DNA from: Marinomonas agarivorans
GTDB lineage: Bacteria; Pseudomonadota; Gammaproteobacteria; Pseudomonadales; Marinomonadaceae
Direction of reading: 5' to 3'
Length of the DNA stretch: 64,000 bases
Assembly (NCBI GenBank): GCA_002173415.2
Contig: NHNK02000003.1
Location: 1-64,000 of the forward strand
This document shows positions 54,303 through 64,000 of this stretch, one piece after another. The translations under genes and the position numbers were made by a program. The notes beneath the pieces were generated by a model. The model saw only the letters and a list, made by a program, of their open reading frames with translations. It searched no databases and was not told the origin of the DNA. The stretch's first letter is position 1; every line of letters begins with the position of its first letter.

Positions 54303-57300
54303 TTACATAAGGTTTCGTAGTTCTCGTATGGCCACAGAAATCATGGCCAAAGTCAGTTCACTTTCTGCTTTTAGGTCATTAAACACGATTTGATAATGGG
54401 TAATACCGTCGTGATTCAGTTCACGCCACTGCTCTAGTCTTGACATAGGGTCATATTTATCACCACTGGCTTGAATGACCTCTTGTGTCAGTGTGCGTAA
54501 GCTGCTGTCGATTTCATCGCCCAGACCAATCTTAGCTTTGTATTCCCAAACATCGCTTGCGTCAAGATCGTTCACACTATGACGTAGCCAGTGCAGATCA
54601 AGGCTAGCTTCTAACGCGAAGTAGGTTTTCGCTACATCAATAACTTCTTGCTCTGTATTTTGCGCGACACGAATAATGTCTAGGCCATAGAACAAATAAT
54701 GTAGGCCCGCAACCTGCTCAGCAATGGCTTTAGGAACCTGTTGATCGGTCAGTTCTTTAGTGATGTCAGCCAAGTGCGTTTGTGCATTTTCGGCGAGCAA
54801 TGTTTGCATTTTCGCCTTAATGCTAGCGATACCAGGTAGATAGTTGTCGGTGAGTTTTGGAATCGACAAGTCACCACGAGTATTACGTAATAGCCATAAG
54901 GTGGCCTTTTCTAGTAATTGTTGAATCGTGATGAGCAACTTGTTTTGTAGCGCATTGCTGATCTTGAAATCCAACCCGTTAATTTCATCCCATAAGGTAG
55001 GAATCGAGAAAATGTCTTCGGCGGCTAAGTAGGCTCTAACTAAGTTTAAGGCCGAAACACTGGTTTCTTCTTGCACATAGGTGCTGAAGGTTGGTCCCAT
55101 TCGGTTACCAATATTATTGGTAACATGACCGGCGACAATCTCCTGGATCAGCGGGTGGTCGTACATTTCTTTATTGAAACGTTTGCTCAATGGCTGAGGG
55201 AAATATTCCTGCACCTTACTGATAATATCAGTGTCTTGACCAATGCCGTCTTCAACCAACTGTTCAGAAAGTTTAATCTTCGAGTAGGCAAGTAGAACGG
55301 ATATTTCAGGGCGAGTTAAGCCAAGGTTTTTGTTAAGTCGCTTTTTAATTTGCGACATACTGGGTAGGAACTCAATTTCGCTATTTAGACGGCCTTCGCG
55401 AACCAATGACGCCATCAAGCGTTGGTGATCAGATAACTTTTCAGGGGCTTGAGAGTTTGCCAGTGACAGCACGTGGCTCTGACCTTGGTTATGACGCAAG
55501 ACTAAATCTGCCACTTCATCCGTCATTTCTGCTAATAAGGTATTGCGTTGTTTCTCGGTCATATCGCCGCTTTCAACGATACGGTTTAGCAGAATCTTGA
55601 TATTCACTTCGTGGTCTGAGCTATCCACACCGGCAGAGTTGTCAATGGCATCTGTACTCATCAAACCGCCATTTTGGGCAAACTCAATGCGACCTAATTG
55701 AGTAAGGCCAAGGTTACCGCCTTCACCTACAATCTTGCAGCGCAACTCTTTACCATTGACTCGTAAGGCGTTGTTACCACTGTCACCCACATCTGCATGG
55801 GTTTCGTCTTCCGATTTTACATAGGTGCCGATACCACCGTTCCAGAGCAAATCCACTGGCGCTTTTAGAATGGCAGAAATCAGCTCCATTGGCGCAAGGC
55901 TTTTGACATTGCCTTCAATCCCCAATGCTTTGCGAATGTCGGCATTTAATGGAATGGCCTTATCGCTGCGGCTGAAAATACCACCGCCTTTAGAAATCAG
56001 TTGTTTATCGTAATCTTCCCATGAAGAACGTGGCAGATTAAACAGACGCTGACGCTCTTTAAACGAGGATGCAGAATCGGGCGTAGGATCGATAAAAATA
56101 TGCATGTGATTAAACGCCGCTATTAGACGCGTGTGTTTTGATAGCAACATACCATTACCAAATACGTCACCTGCCATGTCGCCAATACCCACCGCGGTAA
56201 AATCCGTGTTTTGGCAATCAATACCAATTTCTTTGAATTGACGCTTAACCGACTCCCAAGCACCGCGAGCGGTAATCCCCATTTTCTTATGGTCATAACC
56301 ATTAGAACCACCGGAAGCGAAGGCATCGCCTAACCAGAAACCGTACTTTTCTGAAATGCTATTGGCAAGGTCAGAGAAGGTGGCTGTTCCTTTATCGGCG
56401 GCCACAACAAGGTATGGGTCGTCCTCGTCAAAACGTTGTACCGATTTTGGCGGTACGATTTCGTTTTGTACTAGATTATCTGTGATATCCAAAAGGCCAC
56501 TGATGAAGGTGGTGTAGCAGTGTATTACCTCGGCTTGCACTTCTTCCCGTGAGGCGTATTTTTGCAACTGTTTTGCCACAAAGCCGCCCTTGGCACCAGC
56601 AGGGACAATAACCGCGTTTTTCACCATTTGTGCTTTTACAAGCCCCAATACTTCGGTACGGAAATCTTCCATACGATCAGACCAGCGTAAGCCACCACGA
56701 GCAACTTTGCCGCCTCGCATGTGAACCCCTTCGACCCAAGGCGCATACACGAAAATTTCAAATTTTGGTCGTGGTAATGGGGCAGCCGGAATTTGGGTTG
56801 GGTCCAGTTTGAAGGACACATAACCCTTGATGTTGCCAGCATCGTCAGCCTGATAAAAGTTAGTTCGTAACATGGCAGTTAGCACAGACAGGTAGTGCTT
56901 CAAAATGCGATCTTCATCAAGATTGGCCACATTATCCAATGCGGTTTGAATGTCTGCTTGCAGCTTTTTGCAATTGGCTTGACGATCTTTTTTCTCCGCC
57001 GGTACAAATTTCTCTTCAAAGAGTTGTACCAAGAGGCGAGCAATGTCCGCGTTTTTCTCTAACGTGCGTTGCATATATTGCAAAGAGAAAGGGACTTTTA
57101 GTTGAATCAAATATTTCGTGACCGCGCGCAACATATTCACTTGGCGCCAAGTGAGTGAGGCTTCGAGGATCAAACCATTAAAGCGGTCATTTTCGACGCG
57201 ACGGTTGATAACTTGTTTAAAGGCATCTTGGAAAGCGTCACGCAACCCTTTTTGCTCTAAATTGATGCTTTCACCAACAGAAATTGAGAATTCAACCATC

Positions 57301-59117
57301 CAAGTATTGGTTGTTTCAATATCTAGCTCATAGGGTCTGGCTTCCTGTACAGTGAGCCCCATGCATTCCAAAATGGGTAATACATCCGATAAAACTAACG
57401 ACGTGCCAGTACCATAAATTTTAAAGTAATAATTGCCTTTTGCCTGACCGACAGAGTGATACAAATGGGTTGCAATCGCCCCTTCTTCGGTTAGCTCACT
57501 GAGACGTTCAATATCCAATGCGGCGGCATTGTGCGAGAAATCTTCTTGATAGGCCGCAGGTAAATAGGGGGCGTAAGCGTTAAACAGCTGATTGCCTTTT
57601 TCTTCACCATTGTTGGTGTGCAATGCTTCTAAGAGTTTGTCTTCCCATGAGCTCATTGCATCTTGCATCTTCTTCTCGATCTCATCGGCAACGATATGAT
57701 CAAGGCCTGTTCTGCCAGCAATTTGTATGGTGAAGTTCACCCGCGCCAAAACCATCTGCGAGAATTGCACATTAAATTCTGAGCTCGTGCCGTTGCAGCT
57801 CTCCATAAGAATTTCCTGCATTTTGACCCGCAACTTGGTGTTGTACTTGTCCCGCGGAACGTACACCAAGGCATTGATAAAACGACCGTATAAGTCTTTG
57901 CGAATAAAGAGCCTTAATTGGCTGCGTTCTTGAATGGCCAAAATGTCATGAATGGTTTTGCGTAGTTCTTCAACCGACGCTTGCAACATTTCGTCACGTG
58001 GATAGCTGTTGATAATGTGCTTAAGATTCTTGCCTTTATGACTGTCTGGATGTAGCTCAGTACCTTTAACTATGTTATCCAGTTTTTTGCTCAACAACGG
58101 AATGTCTTGCAAACGCGCGACATAGGCAGCGGAAGAATACAAACCAAAGAAACGCCATTCGCCAATAACCTCGCCTTTTTTATTGAAGCGTTTAATACCG
58201 AGGTAATCTAGGTGTACAGGTCTGTGTACGGTGGAAATCGCGGTTGATTTGGTCAAGATAAGGAAGTTTTTGTTATCCGTTGCCAGCGCCGCTAACTTGT
58301 CATTTAAGACAATATTACTCTTGCTAGTGGTTTTTCCGCCATCTCGGAAAGTGCCAAGACCAGAATTTTTCACAAGATTCAAATGTGTTTCTTTGCCTTT
58401 CTTCTCTAAGTCGTAGCAACGGTAGCCTATAAAGGTAAAGTGGTCATTCGCAATCCAGCGTAAGAAATCGAGATTCTCTTTGTGCTCCGGATCTGTTTTT
58501 AAATGCGGTACATTGGCCGATTCCTTGATGATATCTGCCATGTGCTGCTGCATTGCAGGCCAGTCTTCCACCGTCATTTTTACATCTGCCAGTGTGGCTG
58601 CTAAAGTTTCTTTGATAGTGTCAAACAGCGTCGCATCTGAGAGACGATTAATTTCGAAACGCATGAGAGATTCGTTATTATCCGTACCGGATTTTTCATG
58701 CAATTTAACTAAATCGCCTTTCTCGTTACGAGTAACATGCAATAATGGGTGTGAGGTTTTGTGTATAGTAAAGCCGAGTCGAACAATGGCCATGTTCAAC
58801 GATGACACCAAGAAGGGCATATCATCCGTTAAAATTTCAATCACACTGTGAGTTGAGTGCCAACTGTGCTCTTCATAGTTCGGATTATAGACACGAATGG
58901 TTGGTTCACCGACTTCACGATGGCGGATAAAATCGCCAAGGCACAGGATAGTGCCATATAAATTGTCGATAGGTTCATCGATCATGTCTTCGATGAGTGT
59001 ATCTTGAAAGTATAATTGAGCAAGGTTCGCTAAATTCTTCGCTTCCTTAGCGGAAACGTTAGCATTCAATTCAGCTTCAACTTGTTTGATGAGTTCTTGC
59101 TTTTGGTTTTGCTTCAT
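54303..59117 (-). CDS. gdhB: NAD-dependent glutamate dehydrogenase, 180-kDa class
   Basis: 1604 residues, the expected size of the L-GDH180 family. The N-terminal half has ACT-like regulatory domains (for example SHSVIEILTDDMPFLVSSLNMAIVRLG and LYVPRDKYNTKLR-like FINALVYVPRDKYNTKLR). The catalytic part has GGKVARGGLRWSDRMEDFRTEVLGLVKAQMVKNAVIVPAGAKGGFV, with the glutamate-binding lysines, then ADKGTATFSDLAN and the NAD-binding GIGDMAGDVFGNGML. Converts glutamate to 2-oxoglutarate in amino acid catabolism. AGGATAGG precedes the ATG. Divergent from an ArgR-like regulator, as suits the arginine-controlled gdhB of Pseudomonas. Confidence 0.97.
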   Translation of the reverse strand: MKQNQKQELIKQVEAELNANVSAKEAKNLANLAQLYFQDTLIEDMIDEPIDNLYGTILCLGDFIRHREVGEPTIRVYNPNYEEHSWHSTHSVIEILTDDMPFLVSSLNMAIVRLGFTIHKTSHPLLHVTRNEKGDLVKLHEKSGTDNNESLMRFEINRLSDATLFDTIKETLAATLADVKMTVEDWPAMQQHMADIIKESANVPHLKTDPEHKENLDFLRWIANDHFTFIGYRCYDLEKKGKETHLNLVKNSGLGTFRDGGKTTSKSNIVLNDKLAALATDNKNFLILTKSTAISTVHRPVHLDYLGIKRFNKKGEVIGEWRFFGLYSSAAYVARLQDIPLLSKKLDNIVKGTELHPDSHKGKNLKHIINSYPRDEMLQASVEELRKTIHDILAIQERSQLRLFIRKDLYGRFINALVYVPRDKYNTKLRVKMQEILMESCNGTSSEFNVQFSQMVLARVNFTIQIAGRTGLDHIVADEIEKKMQDAMSSWEDKLLEALHTNNGEEKGNQLFNAYAPYLPAAYQEDFSHNAAALDIERLSELTEEGAIATHLYHSVGQAKGNYYFKIYGTGTSLVLSDVLPILECMGLTVQEARPYELDIETTNTWMVEFSISVGESINLEQKGLRDAFQDAFKQVINRRVENDRFNGLILEASLTWRQVNMLRAVTKYLIQLKVPFSLQYMQRTLEKNADIARLLVQLFEEKFVPAEKKDRQANCKKLQADIQTALDNVANLDEDRILKHYLSVLTAMLRTNFYQADDAGNIKGYVSFKLDPTQIPAAPLPRPKFEIFVYAPWVEGVHMRGGKVARGGLRWSDRMEDFRTEVLGLVKAQMVKNAVIVPAGAKGGFVAKQLQKYASREEVQAEVIHCYTTFISGLLDITDNLVQNEIVPPKSVQRFDEDDPYLVVAADKGTATFSDLANSISEKYGFWLGDAFASGGSNGYDHKKMGITARGAWESVKRQFKEIGIDCQNTDFTAVGIGDMAGDVFGNGMLLSKHTRLIAAFNHMHIFIDPTPDSASSFKERQRLFNLPRSSWEDYDKQLISKGGGIFSRSDKAIPLNADIRKALGIEGNVKSLAPMELISAILKAPVDLLWNGGIGTYVKSEDETHADVGDSGNNALRVNGKELRCKIVGEGGNLGLTQLGRIEFAQNGGLMSTDAIDNSAGVDSSDHEVNIKILLNRIVESGDMTEKQRNTLLAEMTDEVADLVLRHNQGQSHVLSLANSQAPEKLSDHQRLMASLVREGRLNSEIEFLPSMSQIKKRLNKNLGLTRPEISVLLAYSKIKLSEQLVEDGIGQDTDIISKVQEYFPQPLSKRFNKEMYDHPLIQEIVAGHVTNNIGNRMGPTFSTYVQEETSVSALNLVRAYLAAEDIFSIPTLWDEINGLDFKISNALQNKLLITIQQLLEKATLWLLRNTRGDLSIPKLTDNYLPGIASIKAKMQTLLAENAQTHLADITKELTDQQVPKAIAEQVAGLHYLFYGLDIIRVAQNTEQEVIDVAKTYFALEASLDLHWLRHSVNDLDASDVWEYKAKIGLGDEIDSSLRTLTQEVIQASGDKYDPMSRLEQWRELNHDGITHYQIVFNDLKAESELTLAMISVAIRELRNLM

Positions 59118-59404
59118 TAAACCTATCCTCGGGCCGGCTATACACTATTAGTTTAAGTGTAGTAAGTAGAACAAAAAACGTCAGACCAACTTGGTGTGAT
59201 TATTATTAAAATTAATGCGTTTCTAAAGGTCACAAATTTAGAAGTAGCGACAATTACTTTTACATTTAAGACAAGCTTAACAAAAAAGACTTGCGCTACC
59301 TGTGAAAAATTATTGTTATCACTCGACCATAACGCACTTTCACTTTTTTTGACCTTTGTTGGGATACTCACTTGTACGCAAATGGCTTTTCATCCTCAGA
59401 ATTT

Positions 59405-60517
59405 ATGCACACAACCGGTAAACCTCTAAAATACGGTTTCGTGTTGTTACCTCAGTACTCAATGTTGGCATTTTCGTCCGCCATTGAAACCTTGCACATG
59501 GCTAACTGGATTAGTAATTCAGAACTGTATCGCTTTTGTACCATAAGTGCCGAGGATTTTAGCTATTCTCAAAAAGCGTCCCATTTAGGTGCAAAGCATA
59601 ACCCAAAACAGTGCGCACAAGATATTGATTTGTCCAAGAAAAAGGTGATTTCTGGTGCGGGTGCCATCGTCATGACGGACCATGTACTTGCTGATGCACC
59701 AACAGATTTAGACGCCATTTTTATTTGCGGTGCCTCACCAGCCATTCCAGAGGAAAATCAAGCATTGCAAACATGGTTGCAGCGCTCTGCACAAAGAAAA
59801 CTGGCGCTTGGTGGTATCTGTACCGGTAGTTATCTATTAGCCAAAGCAGGTTTGCTCGATGGCTACAGGGCCACGATCCATTGGTGGAACATCGATAGCC
59901 TTCGGGAAGCTTTTCCTAGTACTCGAGTTTCCAACAACTTATTTGAAGTCGATCGAGACCGTTTTACCTGTAGCGGAGGTACTGCCTCGATGGACATGAT
60001 GCTGTTTTTGATCAGTAAACAACATGGCGTAGAACTTGCTAGCAGTATTTCCGAACAATTTGTCTGCGAGCGTATTCGTACGGATGAGGAGCGCCAACGA
60101 GTTCCTTTGAAAGTGAGACTTGGCATAACTCAACCAAAGTTGGTGGAAGCGGTGCAACTAATGGAAGCAAATATACAGGAGCCGTTATCACCTGATGACA
60201 TTGCTTATCATGTTGGCATTTCCCGCCGCCATCTAGAAAGGCTATTTAAAAGCCACCTTAATAATGTGCCATCACGTTATTATCTTGAACTTAGACTACA
60301 GCACGCACGCCATTTGTTACTACAAACCGACAAACCTGTAGAAGAGGTTGGCAATGAATGTGGCTTTTTATCTGCGCCACATTTTAGTACAACCTATAAA
60401 AAGTTTTTTGAAGTAACGCCAAGGGAGCAGCGCAAAGAAGCGGTTGTGACGGCAAAAAAATTTCAGACATCAGATCGGAAAAAGCGCCAATTATGGCAAA
60501 AAAAATCACATTATTAA
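59405..60517 (+). CDS. GlxA-type AraC-family regulator, ArgR-like
   Basis: About 370 residues from the ATG at 59405 (59372 is a further upstream option). The N-terminal DJ-1/PfpI-like domain has YGFVLLPQYSMLAFSSAIETLHMANW and LGGICTGSYLLAKAGLLDGYRATIHWW. The C-terminal AraC domain has SPDDIAYHVGISRRHLERLFKSHLNNVPSRYYLELRLQHARHLLL and VEEVGNECGFLSAPHFSTTYKKFFEVTPREQR. Pseudomonas ArgR, CdhR and GbdR have this layout; the neighbours gdhB and a basic amino acid transporter point to an ArgR role, activating arginine catabolism. Confidence 0.9.
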   Translation: MHTTGKPLKYGFVLLPQYSMLAFSSAIETLHMANWISNSELYRFCTISAEDFSYSQKASHLGAKHNPKQCAQDIDLSKKKVISGAGAIVMTDHVLADAPTDLDAIFICGASPAIPEENQALQTWLQRSAQRKLALGGICTGSYLLAKAGLLDGYRATIHWWNIDSLREAFPSTRVSNNLFEVDRDRFTCSGGTASMDMMLFLISKQHGVELASSISEQFVCERIRTDEERQRVPLKVRLGITQPKLVEAVQLMEANIQEPLSPDDIAYHVGISRRHLERLFKSHLNNVPSRYYLELRLQHARHLLLQTDKPVEEVGNECGFLSAPHFSTTYKKFFEVTPREQRKEAVVTAKKFQTSDRKKRQLWQKKSHY

Positions 60518-60742
60518 CATCGTATTCCTGTCTATGATTCCTGAAAGTACGAAAAAACATAGACATAGGTTTTAGGCATAGATTTATAGTGTGATTACCC
60601 AGAAATCTGTCTGAATGCAGAATAAGGTATTAAAGGTGGAATAAGTGAATATTTGTATTTTATCTATTAGATCGATAACCTATAGCGAAATTAAGAACCT
60701 CGCAAATACCGAAAAGAATATATAAAAAGAAGGTAGCCATTT

Positions 60743-61528
60743 ATGTCCAACGCCTCAGTATCTAGAATTCCCGCATTAGAGCTAAACAATATTCATAAAA
60801 CGTTTGGCGATGTGGAAGTTCTAAAAGGCATTTCTTTAAAAGCCTATGACGGCGATGTTATTTCAATTTTAGGGTCCAGTGGTTCCGGTAAAAGTACCTT
60901 TCTACGTTGTATCAACTTATTAGAAAACCCCACCGAGGGGGAAATCATCTTCAAAGGTGAACAACTGGCGTTAACCGCTAATAAAAGCCCTGACCTACAA
61001 GCCAGCAGCATGGCACAACTTACTAGAATGCGTCAGCAAATTGGTTTTGTTTTCCAAAGCTTTAATTTGTGGCCTCACATGACGATCTTAGACAATGTGG
61101 TGGAAGGTCCTGCTAACGTCTTGAAACGCCCGAAACAAGAAGCCAGAGAATACGCCGAATTTTTACTGAATAAAGTGGGCATTGCCGATAAAAAGCACAT
61201 GTACCCAAGTCAACTATCAGGGGGGCAACAACAACGTGTGGCGATTGCCAGAACCCTAGCGATGGACCCGCAGGTCATTTTGTTTGATGAACCGACATCG
61301 GCACTTGATCCAGAATTAGTGGGAGAAGTCTTAGGTGTCATGCGTTCATTGGCAGAGGAAGGCCGTACCATGTTGATTGTGACCCACGAAATGAACTTTG
61401 CCAAAGAAGTATCCAGCGAAGTGGTGTTCCTACATCAAGGGTTAATTGAAGAGCAAGGAACATCAAAAAAGGTCTTTGAAGCGCCAGAATCAGAACGCTT
61501 TAAAGCCTTCTTATCCAGTACGTTTTAA
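60743..61528 (+). CDS. ABC transporter ATP-binding protein, AotP/HisP type
   Basis: 261 residues. Walker [18 protein letters not shown]-loop [18 protein letters not shown], signature [19 protein letters not shown], Walker [21 protein letters not shown] and H-loop [13 protein letters not shown]. Polar amino acid subfamily. First gene of a four-gene arginine/ornithine-type transporter; AGAAGG upstream of ATG. Confidence 0.93.
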   Translation: MSNASVSRIPALELNNIHKTFGDVEVLKGISLKAYDGDVISILGSSGSGKSTFLRCINLLENPTEGEIIFKGEQLALTANKSPDLQASSMAQLTRMRQQIGFVFQSFNLWPHMTILDNVVEGPANVLKRPKQEAREYAEFLLNKVGIADKKHMYPSQLSGGQQQRVAIARTLAMDPQVILFDEPTSALDPELVGEVLGVMRSLAEEGRTMLIVTHEMNFAKEVSSEVVFLHQGLIEEQGTSKKVFEAPESERFKAFLSSTF

Positions 61529-61634
61529 TGCAATCACAACTTAATAAAATCACAATCTAATGTAATAACAAACTAGGCGAGCGTTACGCTCACCATCAAA
61601 AGACAATCTTAAACCATGAAAAAGGAGTCTATTT

Positions 61635-62390
61635 ATGATTTTGAAAAAAATTGCTCTTAGCTCAGCGCTTATTTTAGGCGCGTCTCTTAGCTCAATTTCG
61701 GGTGTAGCGGCTGACAAAATCCGTATTGCCACCGAAGGTGCTTGGGCACCGTTTAACTTCATCGATTCTGCCGGTAAGCCACAAGGGTTTGACGTCGACA
61801 TCGCTTGGGCCTTGTGTGAAAAAATGCAAGCAAAATGTGAAATCGTTACCCAAGATTGGGATGGTCTGATTCCTGGTCTAAAAGTACGTAAATTTGATGC
61901 CATTATTGCCTCTATGTCTATCACAGAAGAGCGTCTGAAAGTGGTTGATTTCACTAACAAATACTACTCTGGTGGTCTACGTTTCTTAGGCAAAACCAAA
62001 GATGCATTTGATACCAACAACCTAAAAGGCAAAGTGATTGGCGCACAACGTTCAACCATTGCTGCACAATACCTAGAAGACAACTTTGCAGACACGGCAA
62101 AACTGAAATTCTATGACACACAAGATAATGTGTACCTTGATCTGCAAGCCGGCCGCTTGGACATAGTGTTATCCGATGAACTACCAACCTACAACTGGTT
62201 AAAATCATCAGGTAATGGCGACAAATTCAGCTTTAAAGGTGAAGCATTCAAAAAAGACGACAACATTGGTATTGCCGTTCGTAAAGGCGACAAGTTGAAA
62301 GAAAAATTCAACACAGCACTAGCGGAAATTTTAGCCGACGGTACTTATCAAGAAATTAATGCAAAATACTTCCCATTCTCTATTTACTAA
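61635..62390 (+). CDS. Polar amino acid ABC transporter substrate-binding protein, AotJ/HisJ type
   Basis: 251 residues. Signal peptide MILKKIALSSALILGASL, cleaved near GVAAD. SBP family 3 blocks: KIRIATEGAWAPFNFIDSAGKPQGFDVDIAWALCEKMQAKCEIVTQDWDGLIPGLKVRKFDAIIASMSITEERLKVVDFTNKYY, and LQAGRLDIVLSD. The LAO-like motif set fits arginine, ornithine, lysine or histidine. Periplasmic receptor; a hairpin follows the gene. Confidence 0.93.
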   Translation: MILKKIALSSALILGASLSSISGVAADKIRIATEGAWAPFNFIDSAGKPQGFDVDIAWALCEKMQAKCEIVTQDWDGLIPGLKVRKFDAIIASMSITEERLKVVDFTNKYYSGGLRFLGKTKDAFDTNNLKGKVIGAQRSTIAAQYLEDNFADTAKLKFYDTQDNVYLDLQAGRLDIVLSDELPTYNWLKSSGNGDKFSFKGEAFKKDDNIGIAVRKGDKLKEKFNTALAEILADGTYQEINAKYFPFSIY

Positions 62391-62489
62391 ATCGATTCAC
62401 TTAGTGAACTTGCCTACTTTCGAAACGAATATCGAAAAAAGCATCGAAACAAGTGTCTAAACAGTAAAGAGAATAGAGTAATGCGAATG

Positions 62490-62540
62490 AAAAGCCCGAA
62501 TTGAGTAATTGTTTCTACTGTGCTGAATTTGGGCTTTTTG
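62490..62540 (+). terminator. Hairpin between substrate-binding protein and permease genes
   Basis: Long arms AAAAGCCCGAATT (62490-62502) and AATTTGGGCTTTT (62526-62538), ending in T residues. Probably a partial terminator keeping permease expression below that of the binding protein. Confidence 0.8.
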
Positions 62541-62565
62541 TTATTGGCTATCCGAGAAAAAGACT

Positions 62566-63255
62566 ATGATTGATCTACACGGCTTTGGTCACCAACTCTG
62601 GCTTGGTGCCTTGATCACAATCGAACTGGCGTTTGCCTCCTTAGCAGTGGGGCTAGTATTAGGCTTGATTGGCGCATCGGCCAAATTGTCGTCTGTGCCG
62701 GTATTTAAATGGCTGGCAGATGCCTACACCACCATTATTCGTGGTATCCCTGAGTTACTGACAGTTCTAATTATCTACTTCGGCGCCACCACCGTATTAA
62801 TGGCCATTGCCAGTCAATTTGGTTATGACGAATATATAGAAATCGGCCCATTTGCCGCAGGCGTTACCGCATTGGGGCTAACATTTGGCGCTTACGCCAC
62901 AGAAGTGTTTCGTGGCGCACTGCAAGCCATCCCCAAAGGTCAAAAAGAAGCCGCCGTTGCACTCGGCATGTCACGCTGGCGTATTTTTTATCGCATTACC
63001 TTACCCCAAGTATGGCGTTTAGCCTTACCAGGGTTAGGTAATTTGTTTCTGGTATTGCTCAAAGATACCGCCCTCGTCTCGGTAGTTGGCCTAGACGACA
63101 TCATGCGCAAAGCCAATATTGCCGTGAGCAGTACCAAAGAGCCGTTTTTATTTTATTCCGCCGCTGCCTTCTTATATTTAGGCTTAACCATCGTCTCTAT
63201 GGCTATGGTCCATCTACTGGAAAAACGTGCCAATCGCGGCATTAAAACAACATAG
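62566..63255 (+). CDS. Amino acid ABC transporter permease, AotQ/HisQ type
   Basis: 229 residues, about five membrane helices: GALITIELAFASLAVGLVLGLIGA, TTIIRGIPELLTVLIIYFGAT. The EAA-loop TEVFRGALQAIPKGQKEAAVALGMSRWRIFYRITLPQVWRLALPG contacts the ATPase. Pairs with the next gene as the heterodimeric channel. Confidence 0.93.
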   Translation: MIDLHGFGHQLWLGALITIELAFASLAVGLVLGLIGASAKLSSVPVFKWLADAYTTIIRGIPELLTVLIIYFGATTVLMAIASQFGYDEYIEIGPFAAGVTALGLTFGAYATEVFRGALQAIPKGQKEAAVALGMSRWRIFYRITLPQVWRLALPGLGNLFLVLLKDTALVSVVGLDDIMRKANIAVSSTKEPFLFYSAAAFLYLGLTIVSMAMVHLLEKRANRGIKTT

Positions 63256-63272
63256 GGCACAAGAGGTATCGT

Positions 63273-63986
63273 ATGGATTTTTCTGTTGTTATTGAGTATT
63301 TCCCCAAACTGCTAGAAGGCGCATGGGTCAGCGTACAACTGATCTTTTTATCCGTGCTACTAGGTGGCATATTTGCCTTACCTATTGCGCTTGCCCGTAC
63401 ATCCAAAAACCCGTTTGTAAATGGTCTGCCGTTTTTATACATCTTCTTTTTCCGTGGTACGCCCTTACTGGTACAAATTTTCCTTGTTTACTACGGCGCT
63501 TCTCAATTTGAAGTGGTACGTGAAAGTGTGTTCTGGCCCATTTTAAGAGAACCGTTTTGGTGTGCCATCATTGCCTTTACCTTGAACACATCGGCTTACA
63601 CGGCCGAAATTTTCCGTGGTGCCATTCAAGCCATTCCCGTGGGCGAAGTAGAAGCCTGTAAAACCCTAGGTATGACAAAAGTACAAATGTATCGTCGCAT
63701 TCTCCTGCCGAGAGCCTTTGGCATCGTACTGCCTGCTTATGGTAATGAAATTATCCTCATGCTAAAAGGCAGCGCCCTTGCCAGCACCATCACCATTCTC
63801 GATTTAACTGGCATGGCAAGAACCATCATTGCCAGAACCTACACCCCCATCGAAATCTTCTTAACCGCAGGTGTGATCTACTTAGCAATCAGCATGCTTG
63901 TCATCGCTATTTTTAAGCAAATTGAAAAACGCCAAAACAGCTACCTTGGCCCCATTGGCTCCATCAAGGTGCCAGACAAGGGGTAA
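63273..63986 (+). CDS. Amino acid ABC transporter permease, AotM/HisM type
   Basis: 237 residues, about five membrane helices (GAWVSVQLIFLSVLLGGIFALPIALART, FLYIFFFRGTPLLVQIFLVYYG). The EAA-loop is TAEIFRGAIQAIPVGEVEACKTLGMTKVQMYRRILLPRAFGIVLP. It follows the first permease by 17 bases and ends 14 bases before the window end. Confidence 0.93.
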   Translation: MDFSVVIEYFPKLLEGAWVSVQLIFLSVLLGGIFALPIALARTSKNPFVNGLPFLYIFFFRGTPLLVQIFLVYYGASQFEVVRESVFWPILREPFWCAIIAFTLNTSAYTAEIFRGAIQAIPVGEVEACKTLGMTKVQMYRRILLPRAFGIVLPAYGNEIILMLKGSALASTITILDLTGMARTIIARTYTPIEIFLTAGVIYLAISMLVIAIFKQIEKRQNSYLGPIGSIKVPDKG

Positions 63987-64000
63987 AGCCAAATAAGAAG

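Noticed and set aside
56630-59000. Several plus-strand frames opposite gdhB
   Set aside because: All lie within the well-supported 1604-residue gene on the other strand and lack domains or ribosome sites.

Overview
The window looks like a chromosomal segment of a marine gammaproteobacterium of the Oceanospirillales type, most likely Marinomonas or a close relative. This is inference. It rests on a moderately AT-rich sequence, the block smpB/ssrA - ratA-rnfH - bamE - fur - recN - grpE - dnaK - dnaJ in gammaproteobacterial order, a tmRNA tag ending YALAA, two Na+- or K+-dependent antiporters, and a Pseudomonas-like arginine catabolism module. No rRNA, tRNA, CRISPR array or complete insertion sequence was seen.

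Layout. 0-6 kb is an accessory or defence island on the minus strand: a HigBA-like toxin-antitoxin pair, a PstI/BsuBI-type restriction-modification operon with two tiny overlapping ORFs, and an unknown 241-residue Cys-rich protein. It ends, on the plus strand, in a nucleotidyltransferase-HEPN fusion gene preceded by an element with the architecture of the phage P1/P4 C4 antisense RNA. 6-9.8 kb holds amt-glnK, a small FlgM-like protein, and a TlpA-type thioredoxin overlapping a DUF547 gene. 10-19 kb carries a YdeP/FdhF-like molybdopterin oxidoreductase, NhaD, a LysR remnant, a large secreted beta-helix/LamG protein, and a divergent LysR-GST pair with a long palindrome between them. 19-22.3 kb has the oxygen-dependent folate-independent methionine synthase pair mesD-mesX and a second HigBA module. 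22.5-31.2 kb is the housekeeping core with ssrA, smpB, fur, recN (LexA box) and grpE-dnaK-dnaJ (sigma-32 promoter).

31-43 kb carries cytochrome c5, ilvE, a broken second copy of the nucleotidyltransferase-HEPN gene, a Fic protein with its own repeat operator, a VOC protein, a Kef-type antiporter, a 32-residue small ORF, and codB-codA-purU (cytosine uptake and deamination with formyl-folate deformylation). 43-52.8 kb has mltA, a chemoreceptor, a J-domain protein, yheT, cpdB, a 39-residue secreted two-Cys peptide, an OmpW-like barrel, and an AT-rich three-gene unit: a B12/radical-SAM N-terminal fragment, an APC permease and a PhyH-type dioxygenase. 52.9-64 kb is an arginine/ornithine to glutamate to 2-oxoglutarate module: an ArgD/AstC aminotransferase, a 180-kDa NAD-glutamate dehydrogenase, an ArgR-like AraC regulator and a four-gene AotPJQM-type ABC transporter.

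The strongest candidate for something undescribed is the C4-type antisense RNA placed so that its loop pairs with the ribosome binding site of a nucleotidyltransferase-HEPN gene rather than a phage antirepressor gene. Other leads are the small overlapping ORFs of the R-M operon, the secreted two-Cys peptide, the radical-SAM-fragment/APC/PhyH unit and the Fic promoter repeats. Intergenic regions across the window also carry unusually many 12-36 bp tandem duplications.
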